In this document: positions 1 to 6,430 of the stretch, in pieces | Numbering within the stretch: position 1 is the first letter of the stretch | Layout of the letters: each line of letters opens with the position of its first letter | Assembly (NCBI GenBank): GCA_937942935.1 | Contig: CALDGT010000212.1 | Location: forward strand, 1 to 12,816 | Length of the DNA stretch: 12,816 nt | Source: an uncultured Chloroflexota bacterium | Lineage (GTDB): Bacteria; Chloroflexota; Anaerolineae; Aggregatilineales; Phototrophicaceae | Reading direction: 5' to 3' | The notes under the pieces: model-generated | What the model was told of the DNA's origin: nothing | Databases searched by the model: none | The model's input: only the letters and a program-made list of their open reading frames with translations | Program-made: the position numbers and the translations under genes

Positions 1-1053
1 GGCATCATATGCGGGGTTAAATTCGCTGGCAGACAGATAACGCCACATCGCCAACAAATTATCGCGGAAATACTCACTATATTGGAGTGGGCTTGTGCCA
101 TGCACCGCAAAAATGGCATCGGCGGGGATGGTTGTCGCAAATTCTGGATTCACGACCAGATTGGGGGGCATACTCATGCCGAGTCGTTCCATGCCGATGG
201 TGTTTCCTGCCGAAAAGACACTATCCACAATGAGGACATTGCCATTTTCAATTTTACCCGCCATAGCAATGGGTCCCATCATTTGGGTGAATAATAAACT
301 TTGCAGGCGTGTATGGAAGCGTGTATATTCATTTGATGCCATCGCATATGACATAATTGTCGGCATATCCACATACGCCACAAAATTATACGCATCCGCA
401 GGCATAGCATTGAGCGCATCTTCAAACGCATATGTGTCGAGTAAGCTACCATTCACAGGGGTTGGCGGGATGAGTTTGATTGTGTTGGTGATGATGAGAT
501 GATTATCGGTGATGACAACCATATCCTTCATATAACTGTCTTCCGCGAAAAAGCCTGTAAAATCTTCGGTGGATTCTTCGCGCCAAGTGAACATATTCTC
601 ATCTGACATCAACAAACTCCGCACAAATTCGGTAGCCGATTCGCGGTTGGTCACTTTGAGGAGCAACCCATATTCAACGGTATCATTGGAATAAGTGTAA
701 TCTATTAATGAGTCAAAGGGGAATACACCAAAGGCGGCATAATCTCCAAGCCATGGGGCAACTGCATTCTGGAAATCTTCTGCACCTAATTCTTGGAAAA
801 GCATATCCAACCCATCGGGAAGGGTGAGCGCTGTCCCGACTGTGCGCTCTTGAACAGCAACAAACACATCATCAAGGGCGTCTATATACCCGACATCGGT
901 ACGAATCGAAAAATAAAATGGCGAACTGGATGGGAAAAAGCGGGCGGCATCAACCAATGTGCTAAACTTTTCTGGTTGAACTTGGGCGCTGGCGGGGGCA
1001 AATATCACCAAAGAAAACACCATCGCCACGAGCAATAACAATTTTTTATGCAT
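1..1053 (-). CDS. Secreted DUF3352-like protein, C-terminus beyond the left edge (partial)
   Basis: Reading the minus strand from the ATG at 1053 gives 351 uninterrupted codons that run off position 1, so the C-terminus is missing. AGGTGA at 1058-1063 lies at good ribosome-binding distance and fixes the start. The protein begins MHKKLLLLVAMVFSL and has a typical signal peptide with a likely cleavage after ASA (residue 23), so it is exported. The mature part has the features I associate with DUF3352 proteins: an early 'FFPSSSPFYFSIRTD' strand, then 'VAPWLGDYAAFGV', and later 'IPADAIFAVHGTSP', which looks like the start of a second repeat of the same fold. No catalytic motif is visible. Function is unknown; such proteins are common in Chloroflexota and are probably exported. 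The family assignment is from memory of sequence style and is moderate; a secreted protein is certain. Confidence 0.8.
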   Translation of the reverse strand, partial: MHKKLLLLVAMVFSLVIFAPASAQVQPEKFSTLVDAARFFPSSSPFYFSIRTDVGYIDALDDVFVAVQERTVGTALTLPDGLDMLFQELGAEDFQNAVAPWLGDYAAFGVFPFDSLIDYTYSNDTVEYGLLLKVTNRESATEFVRSLLMSDENMFTWREESTEDFTGFFAEDSYMKDMVVITDNHLIITNTIKLIPPTPVNGSLLDTYAFEDALNAMPADAYNFVAYVDMPTIMSYAMASNEYTRFHTRLQSLLFTQMMGPIAMAGKIENGNVLIVDSVFSAGNTIGMERLGMSMPPNLVVNPEFATTIPADAIFAVHGTSPLQYSEYFRDNLLAMWRYLSASEFNPAYDA

Positions 1054-1086
1054 TGTATCACCTCATTTTTGTAATTTGCGAAAACC

Positions 1087-1100
1087 ATCACAAGTGTGAT
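1087..1100. promoter_or_regulatory. Perfect 6+2+6 inverted repeat, candidate operator
   Basis: ATCACA-AG-TGTGAT is a perfect dyad 34 bases upstream of the DUF3352-like gene and 94 bases upstream of the divergent SH3b-like gene. The position suits a repressor or activator site serving one or both promoters. The half-sites are in the opposite order to a CRP box (TGTGA-N6-TCACA), so CRP is not implied. A 14-bp dyad can arise by chance, hence the low confidence. Confidence 0.25.
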
Positions 1101-1193
1101 AATTTCATTTAACCACAAAAATATTGCGAAATGTTCGTTTTTTAATCTAAACTTATAGAAACCGTTGTGCAATCGTAGAGAAGGATAAAATCC

Positions 1194-1865
1194 ATGTTAT
1201 ACACTATCCCCAATAATGCCATCACAGCAACCGTTCATGGCGAAGCCAATCAGCAATCACTTTATCAAATCCCATTTGCAATGACCAAGCCGTCTAAGCA
1301 ACTCACTAGAGGCATAACCCTCGTCGTTTTAGGGCGAGATGACAGTGGAGAATGGTTAGATGTGGTGGTTGTAGATGACCAATCGCTCACACATGGTTGG
1401 ATACAAACCCAAGCCACACGCAATCTGATGGCAGATGGCAGACCACTTGCCCCACAAGCCCTACCCGTCTCCGATTATGCCTATAACACCCGCAGAGAAG
1501 TTTATGATGCCTCGCGCTATCAAAAATCATTGCGGGGTTTGGCAGGCATAAAAGTCTATGGGATTGCGCTGATGATTTTTGCGATTATCAGTGTCGTTAT
1601 TGGCGGGATAATCGGGGTATTATTTTTGCAAGGGGATTCTGTTGGCGACAAATTGGTATTAGGCATTGGATTTGGCGCGGTTATTGGCATTGGGCTTGGC
1701 TGGATACCTGCCTTCATCCCAATGGCACGCGACGCAAAATTCAAAGAGCAAGATGGTTATTATAAAGCGTTGAACAAGTTGCATCGCGGACACAAAGGCG
1801 ACCCGCTTCGCTTAGAATCGCAAATGGATTTGGAACGGGCAGTTGCATCTGTCCATATTCAGTAA
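1194..1865 (+). CDS. Membrane protein with N-terminal SH3b-like domain, unknown function
   Basis: This is a complete ORF of 223 residues. GAGAAGGA at 1177-1184 is the ribosome-binding site for the ATG at 1194. Residues about 8-75 resemble a bacterial SH3 (SH3b) domain, with the characteristic run 'VVLGRDDSGEWLDVVVVDD' followed by 'HGWIQ'. Residues about 120-145 and 154-177 are two glycine- and isoleucine-rich membrane segments separated by a short polar turn. The last 45 residues are charged and probably soluble. There is no cleavable signal peptide, so the SH3b part precedes the first membrane helix and its side of the membrane cannot be decided from sequence alone. SH3b domains usually bind peptidoglycan or peptides, but the substrate here is unknown. 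The gene is a single unit, divergent from the DUF3352-like gene and convergent with the glycosyltransferase operon. Confidence 0.8.
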   Translation: MLYTIPNNAITATVHGEANQQSLYQIPFAMTKPSKQLTRGITLVVLGRDDSGEWLDVVVVDDQSLTHGWIQTQATRNLMADGRPLAPQALPVSDYAYNTRREVYDASRYQKSLRGLAGIKVYGIALMIFAIISVVIGGIIGVLFLQGDSVGDKLVLGIGFGAVIGIGLGWIPAFIPMARDAKFKEQDGYYKALNKLHRGHKGDPLRLESQMDLERAVASVHIQ

Positions 1866-1869
1866 GCGA

Positions 1870-1904
1870 TAGGCGGGGCTAAGATATCATCCAAACCCCG
1901 CCTA
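1870..1904. terminator. Bidirectional rho-independent-like terminator
   Basis: TAGGCGGGG (1870-1878) pairs perfectly with CCCCGCCTA (1896-1904) around a 17-base loop, and a T-rich run (ATTTATTTTAT) follows on the plus strand. It lies exactly in the 43-base gap between the converging SH3b-like gene and the end of the GT-C gene. It therefore probably ends the plus-strand transcript and may end the minus-strand operon too, although the T tract is poor in that direction. Confidence 0.7.
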
Positions 1905-1908
1905 AGAT

Positions 1909-3984
1909 TTATTTTATCAATTCCACTGGCACACGATTTTCGCCGTGTGGGGTGCGAATCGGTTCACCATCAGGCGATTGTACAGGGTACGGTGTGCCAT
2001 CCCCATCCCAATCTATCAGGCTGACCTGTAAGGATAGGCAGTCATTTGGCACATCGCGCAACAAACGCACATCGCGGAAATCGGTATGAATTTCGCCCGC
2101 CATCCACAGGTGAAACGGATACATCCCGCCCCATGTCGCGCCAATAGATTGCCCCACAATCTGACCATCGCAATAGGCATCTAAAACCAAAAAGACCAAC
2201 CCAATCGGCGGGGTATCCACACGCCAACGGGTACGAAATTGAATCATTTGGGGCGCGGTGCGCGTCGCAATCGCTTCGGTGAGGGCAATATGATGATTCG
2301 GAAAAATGGCTATCGGTTCACCTGCCCTATAAAATCCCATCCCCCCCACAAACATCGGGCGGAAAATCTCGCCATCCCACACCGTGACATAAATATCTGT
2401 CGCATTACGCACAGCATCTAATTCAGATACACCCGTTAATGTGTTAAACGGGGCAAAATTTTGATTTGGCGCAACCGTGAAAATATCGTAATCAATCAGC
2501 GTTTCAATGCGTGGAAAATCATAACCTGTCTGTGCGCGGAATACTTGAGCATGATTCACATAATCTGCGTGGAACATCACACCTGTCTCGCGGGTGGGTA
2601 GCCATTGCTGGTCAGATGTGGATGCCAGAAATGACGGTGCATTTATCACCAACGGCTTGCCTTGTGTGTTGGCTTGGATGAGAATTTGCAATTGGTCATT
2701 ATAATTGGCTTGCAAAACCGCTTCATGCTGGCGCTGATACAGAAAATTCATGCTCATGAATGCGCTCCAACCGATAAATATCGTCATCACCACCCGCCCA
2801 AGCCATCCGCTTTTCCATAATGCTAAAATAAAACCAGACCAATAAATTCCCGCACCAATCCCCGCAAATAACATCAAGCGCCATGACCCGCGCACGTAGT
2901 CAGTGGATAAAAATAATACCGTTGGCACGCTGGCAATCATAAACCAAAGTAACCCATACAATGCCATTTTGCCCAATGGGCGCGATTGCCATAAGATAAA
3001 TACCCATGTGGGGATGATGGTCAATCCGCCGAGTAGCCACAATGTAGGGATAGATTCATCGGCGAGGGTTAATTTGCGATATGCGCCGATAACAGGATAA
3101 ATTAGGGTTTGGATGAATAATGCGGATGAATCGGTGATGTCATCCCATAAAATGGTGAGTGGCGATGCTCCGCGTGGGGCAGTATTTAGCAACATCCAAT
3201 AGATGGCGATAATGATAAGCATGGGAATATAAATGGTCGCCATGCGAATGATAACAGCGCGGTTGATTCTCTGCCCTAATATCCATAACAACAACAATCC
3301 GACCAACGGGGCGATTAGTACCCCATTTTCATGGCTAAACGAGGCAATAAATGTACCTAGCCATGCGCCGATGAGCCATTGTAGCCTAACCCCACCATCG
3401 TTACGGACACGAAAAATCGTGTCCCTACGATTGGGATAATCTGTAGGGACGGCATTCTTGCCGTCCGCGTATTGACCATCTGACAAATATCCCACAACAC
3501 ACCACAACGCCAACACCGTCCCAAATCCGGCGAAAATATGAAACATGGATGCAACCCATATCACGGCGTTGTAATTGAATGGGAACAGCACATAAATCAG
3601 CCCCGCCAGCCCACCGATGATATGGCGAGAGGGCAATTGAATAATGCGTCCTAATCGGCGGATGAACAAGCCTAATAACACCCCTGTCATGCCATATACC
3701 ATCACATTGAGCCAATGAAGTGCAAGAGGGTCAAATTTTCCGCCACCCATCAGCGATTGATTGATTTCCCATATCGAAAATACCAACGGGCGATAATAAG
3801 CAAATGTCATTGAGCCACCCCAAATTTCCCACGAGAGTGGGCTATTCGGTGGGCGCATGATGATGGCGAATAACAAGCCATCATCTAAAAAAAATGGTAA
3901 GTACACGGCGTAACCATATAACCCCACGGCTAAAAGCAACGGGGATGATGCCCATAACAGGCGTGCAAATCGGTTGTTTATCAT
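1909..3984 (-). CDS. Polytopic GT-C-like glycosyltransferase with C-terminal periplasmic-type domain
   Basis: This 691-residue protein has about eleven predicted membrane segments between residues 9 and 415, followed by a soluble tail of about 270 residues. GT-C features are visible. An acidic pair in the first loop (FFLDDGLLF, D34-D35) is where the catalytic Asp of PMT/TMTC-type lipid-linked sugar transferases sits. 'YYRPLVFSIWEIN' (63-75) matches the YRPL motif, and 'LHWLNVMVYGMTGVLL' and 'SHENGVLIAP' (217-226) match other family blocks. The tail ends in a beta-sandwich-like region (about 590-680) like that of Chloroflexota GT39-type proteins. The expected role is transfer of a sugar from a polyprenyl-phosphate donor to a surface acceptor outside the membrane; the sugar and acceptor are unknown. 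It is the last gene of a three-gene operon, starting 8 bases after the Uma2 remnant. Residues about 173-194 are encoded by an inserted palindromic repeat and look foreign to the family. Confidence 0.75.
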   Translation of the reverse strand: MINNRFARLLWASSPLLLAVGLYGYAVYLPFFLDDGLLFAIIMRPPNSPLSWEIWGGSMTFAYYRPLVFSIWEINQSLMGGGKFDPLALHWLNVMVYGMTGVLLGLFIRRLGRIIQLPSRHIIGGLAGLIYVLFPFNYNAVIWVASMFHIFAGFGTVLALWCVVGYLSDGQYADGKNAVPTDYPNRRDTIFRVRNDGGVRLQWLIGAWLGTFIASFSHENGVLIAPLVGLLLLWILGQRINRAVIIRMATIYIPMLIIIAIYWMLLNTAPRGASPLTILWDDITDSSALFIQTLIYPVIGAYRKLTLADESIPTLWLLGGLTIIPTWVFILWQSRPLGKMALYGLLWFMIASVPTVLFLSTDYVRGSWRLMLFAGIGAGIYWSGFILALWKSGWLGRVVMTIFIGWSAFMSMNFLYQRQHEAVLQANYNDQLQILIQANTQGKPLVINAPSFLASTSDQQWLPTRETGVMFHADYVNHAQVFRAQTGYDFPRIETLIDYDIFTVAPNQNFAPFNTLTGVSELDAVRNATDIYVTVWDGEIFRPMFVGGMGFYRAGEPIAIFPNHHIALTEAIATRTAPQMIQFRTRWRVDTPPIGLVFLVLDAYCDGQIVGQSIGATWGGMYPFHLWMAGEIHTDFRDVRLLRDVPNDCLSLQVSLIDWDGDGTPYPVQSPDGEPIRTPHGENRVPVELIK
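3405..3466. repeat. Double-hairpin palindromic repeat inside the GT-C gene
   Basis: There are two perfect 8-bp hairpins with 4-base loops: GGACACGA-AAAA-TCGTGTCC (3405-3424) and GGACGGCA-TTCT-TGCCGTCC (3447-3466). The arms facing each other, GTCCCTAC (3421-3428) and GTAGGGAC (3443-3450), are also perfect inverted copies, so the whole unit is a composite palindrome. Each half has the form GTAGGGAC...GTCC, a style of short dispersed repeat I associate with Chloroflexota and cyanobacterial genomes. It is translated in frame without a stop as about residues 173-194 of the GT-C protein, in the loop between membrane segments 4 and 5. No clear target duplication flanks it. Confidence 0.8.
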
Positions 3985-3992
3985 GTGGGGAT

Positions 3993-4397
3993 TTATCCTA
4001 ACAATGCGGAGACATCTACATTGATATTAAGCGTATACGATATAAATGTTTTTCCTGCCTCATATCCACCTTGTCGCATCAATTGATGATTTTGAGGGTT
4101 TACCCAAAAGACATCAGGCTGAACAACCGTATAGGGATTTAGAAACACATCACAAGGAATAGCGCGTAACTGGTTAGCAGGAATATATTGAGATAGAAAG
4201 TACATCAGATGAGACACAGTTTTATGATGATTATCTTTTAAGGGGGGGATTCCCACATAAAAATCATAAACAATTAATTCACCATCAATCAGTTCTACAT
4301 GCTGGTTAGTTTCTGGCAATTGAAGGTATTCCTCAACGGTTATTTTGCGTTTTTGTTGCACAATATCAATATATTCCTGCGGTAAGTTTGTTTTCAT
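3993..4397 (-). pseudogene. Uma2-family (DUF820) nuclease gene with in-frame deletion of the catalytic core
   Basis: The 134-residue product is recognisable as Uma2 at both ends. 'KITVEEYLQLPE...HVELIDGELIV' (18-43) and 'VVQPDVFWVNP' (91-101) are the family's N-terminal blocks. 'RQGGYEAGKTFISYTLNINV' plus 'DVSALL' (108-133) is its usual extreme C-terminus. The central block normally found between them is absent: the 'PDLVVEVLSPSTARRD' strand with its catalytic Glu, the Lys-bearing helix, and the 'GVREYWIVDP' strand. Family members are usually about 185-190 residues, so roughly 55-60 are missing, at about residue 107/108. Asp95 of the PD-(D/E)XK site remains, but the enzyme should be inactive. 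The reading frame is intact, with GAGG seven bases before the ATG, so a short protein may still be made. It sits between two glycosyltransferase genes with gaps of 15 and 8 bases. Its DNA looks more AT-rich than its neighbours, which suggests transfer. Confidence 0.75.
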
Positions 4398-4412
4398 CCT
4401 AAAAACCTCAGC

Positions 4413-5609
4413 TTACTTTTTATTCATTATATCAGAATATGCCTCGCGCAAAATTTGGGCGCTCTTGCCCCATCCATGTTGAGCAACTGCCCATTCTCGC
4501 CCCTCTAAACCCATATTTTGCGCCAATTCTGGATTTTTGAGCAGATGAATCACGCCATCGGCAAATGATTGAGCCGTATCCCGTAAGACCATATTCACAC
4601 CATCCACCGCGCCTAATCCCTCTGCGCCAATGGTCGTACTCACGACAGGACACCCACATGCCAACGCTTCTAATAACTTAAACCGTGTGCCACTGCCACT
4701 TCGCAACGGACAGACAAACACCGCACTCGATTGCAAATAGGGGCGGGTATCATCCACCAATCCCATAATTTGGACGGCATCGCTTTGGAGTGCCAACATA
4801 TCGGGAGTGGGGTCTTTGCCGAGTAGTATCAACTTAAAATCGGGGATTTGTTTTTGGATGAGGGGCAAAATGTCGTTGGCAAAATACATCACCGCATCGG
4901 CATTTGGAAAATATTTATAGTCTCCCATATAAATAGCGGTGTTGGGGATTTTTGCGACTTGTGGATTTGGCGTGAAAAAATCGGTATCTACCCCATTCGG
5001 CGCGAGATATACTTTCGCTTTTGGCGAGGCTTTTTGGATGAGTCCCTTATCAATATCCGACATCGCACCAACTGCATCGGCAGAAGCCCATATACGCGGT
5101 TCAACAATTCGCATTTTGAGCGCCTCTATCGCCACACCCGGACGGGTATACCATTTGGCGACCTGTGCATGTTTTCCCCATGCGCGATATTCAATGGCGG
5201 GTTCAGATAAAAAGATGGGGGTGCTTATGTCTTGTGGCAAATTTTGGAGCATATAGAATGATTCGACATGAATCATATCCGCAGGCTTTTGGGCAAGAAT
5301 TGAGGCACATTTTCGGCGCATTTCGGGTGTGCCATATAAACGCATGGTAATCGCTCGCGGGGATGATAAACTCATCAAAGCGGCTTTGATGGTAGATGGG
5401 CTTGGTGGGCGCTCAACGACATGATACTCACAAAATTCACCCAATGGGGTTATATCAAATGCCATTTCTTCTGGGCGACCAAAACAAACCAGCGTGATAT
5501 CATAATCGGGTTGGAGTTGCTTGAGCAAGTTATACGTCCTCATACGCCCCCCACTGATAGGCGGATAGGGCAAATAAGGGGTGAGCATGAATAAATGGGG
5601 TTTCGTCAT
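4413..5609 (-). CDS. GT4-type (GT-B fold) glycosyltransferase, family 1/4
   Basis: The 398-residue cytoplasmic enzyme is expected to transfer a sugar from a nucleotide donor to a glycan or lipid acceptor. The N-terminal Rossmann domain starts 'MLTPYLPYPPISGGRMRTYNLL', with the glycine loop at G20-G21. The donor-binding half has 'LAPNGVDTDFF' (202-212), 'LLGKDP' (262-267), 'GLVDD' (283-287) and 'SGSGTRFKLLEALACG' (304-319), then 'PVVSTTIGAEGL'. The conserved Lys is K311, the Glu of the EX7E region is E314, and the GAEGL Glu is E330. I chose the ATG at 5609 (AGGA nine bases upstream). A TTG at 5699 would add 30 residues but would overlap the divergent response-regulator gene, and the extra residues do not resemble the family. 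It is the first gene of an operon with the Uma2 remnant and the GT-C protein. It probably acts in assembly of the same surface glycan. The donor cannot be told from sequence. Confidence 0.88.
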   Translation of the reverse strand: MTKPHLFMLTPYLPYPPISGGRMRTYNLLKQLQPDYDITLVCFGRPEEMAFDITPLGEFCEYHVVERPPSPSTIKAALMSLSSPRAITMRLYGTPEMRRKCASILAQKPADMIHVESFYMLQNLPQDISTPIFLSEPAIEYRAWGKHAQVAKWYTRPGVAIEALKMRIVEPRIWASADAVGAMSDIDKGLIQKASPKAKVYLAPNGVDTDFFTPNPQVAKIPNTAIYMGDYKYFPNADAVMYFANDILPLIQKQIPDFKLILLGKDPTPDMLALQSDAVQIMGLVDDTRPYLQSSAVFVCPLRSGSGTRFKLLEALACGCPVVSTTIGAEGLGAVDGVNMVLRDTAQSFADGVIHLLKNPELAQNMGLEGREWAVAQHGWGKSAQILREAYSDIMNKK

Positions 5610-5626
5610 GATTCTTAATCCTGTTG

Positions 5627-5655
5627 TTGCATCATTCACAATTTCGGCATACACT
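5627..5655 (+). promoter_or_regulatory. Candidate sigma-70-type promoter for the response regulator-recJ unit
   Basis: TTGCAT (5627-5632) and TACACT (5650-5655) are separated by exactly 17 bases, each matching four of six consensus positions. Transcription would start near 5662, shortly before GAGG at 5670-5673 and the start codon. It lies in the short divergent gap between the GT4 gene and the response regulator. This is pattern matching only. Confidence 0.3.
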
Positions 5656-5683
5656 AAATGACAATTTTTGAGGTTGCACCAGA

Positions 5684-6424
5684 GTGATTGCCATGACAAA
5701 TAATATCGCCAATCTTAACATTAAAGTCTTGCTGATGGATACCGATTTTTATGCGCTACAAGCCATTAATGGTTATTTGGCGTGGGATAGGCGCACCCGT
5801 GTAACATTTATGGCAGAATCTGCCGAGAGTATGTGGGAATATTTGAATAAAACCCCTCTCGCAGAATTGCCCAATTGTGTGTTATTAGATGCAGACCATG
5901 TTGGCGGGGCAGATTTATTGCGCCAAACCATCATTGAGCTACGCAAACGCATCCCCAAAGTGCAACTCTTATGCCTCACTCAATCTTTAGATATGGCGTT
6001 GATAGAGACGGCGGTCAATGCACGGATTCATGGTTATTTGCTCAAACATGAAGTCCGTTGGCATATCGCTTGGGCAATTGTCTATTCGCTCAAGCATGAG
6101 TTTGTCGTGACCAACACCATTCATCGCCGTTGCGCTTCGATATTTAGCAATCATGTGGTGCATCCAAGCCTATTACCAGTCGCCAAACAATATCCAGAAC
6201 TCACAGACCGCATTGAGCAAGCCTTACGCCTGTGTGTCATTGAAGGGATGCCTGCACATCTCGCCGCCCATGAAATGGGCATTAGCTTACATACCATTCG
6301 GGGGTATATCAAAGAAGGGTATCGGATTTTAGAATCGTATGATGAAAGCGATTATCCTACCGATATGACCCCACAAGAACGGGCTTTTATGCGTTTTACG
6401 GCGCTTGAATTCGATTTGGATTAA
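5684..6424 (+). CDS. Response regulator: receiver domain plus LuxR-like DNA-binding helix-turn-helix
   Basis: This 246-residue cytoplasmic transcription regulator has a receiver domain at about 13-140 with all the usual landmarks: acidic residues D19 and D21 (LLMDTD), the phospho-accepting D69 in 'VLLDAD', T99 in 'LCLTQS', and K121 in 'GYLLKHE'. A linker leads to a C-terminal helix-turn-helix at about 172-215. 'LTDRIEQALRLCVIEGMP' is followed by 'HLAAHEMGISLHTIRGYI', in NarL/LuxR style. A short acidic tail (225-246) is extra to the usual domain. No histidine kinase gene is present in the window, so it is an orphan regulator. I chose the GTG at 5684 because GAGG (5670-5673) is ten bases upstream. 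The ATG at 5693 is the alternative and removes only three residues. recJ begins six bases after its stop, so the two are probably co-transcribed. Target genes are unknown. Confidence 0.85.
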   Translation: MIAMTNNIANLNIKVLLMDTDFYALQAINGYLAWDRRTRVTFMAESAESMWEYLNKTPLAELPNCVLLDADHVGGADLLRQTIIELRKRIPKVQLLCLTQSLDMALIETAVNARIHGYLLKHEVRWHIAWAIVYSLKHEFVVTNTIHRRCASIFSNHVVHPSLLPVAKQYPELTDRIEQALRLCVIEGMPAHLAAHEMGISLHTIRGYIKEGYRILESYDESDYPTDMTPQERAFMRFTALEFDLD

Positions 6425-6430
6425 ATACTC

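Noticed and set aside
82..1038. Plus-strand open frames opposite the DUF3352-like gene
   Set aside because: The minus strand is open across all 351 codons with a signal peptide and a ribosome-binding site, so the plus-strand frames are antisense shadows.
1087..1100. CRP/FNR binding box
   Set aside because: The half-sites are in the wrong order and spacing for TGTGA-N6-TCACA; it is kept only as an unspecified dyad.
4848..5256. Overlapping open frames on the strand opposite the GT4 gene
   Set aside because: They are shadows of a clearly coding frame, with no ribosome-binding sites and low-complexity, protein-unlike composition.
5610..5699. N-terminal extension of the GT4 enzyme starting at a TTG at 5699
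   Set aside because: The extra 30 residues do not look like the family, the codon is a weak start, and it would overlap the start of the divergent response regulator. The ATG at 5609 has AGGA at good distance and begins at the usual first strand.
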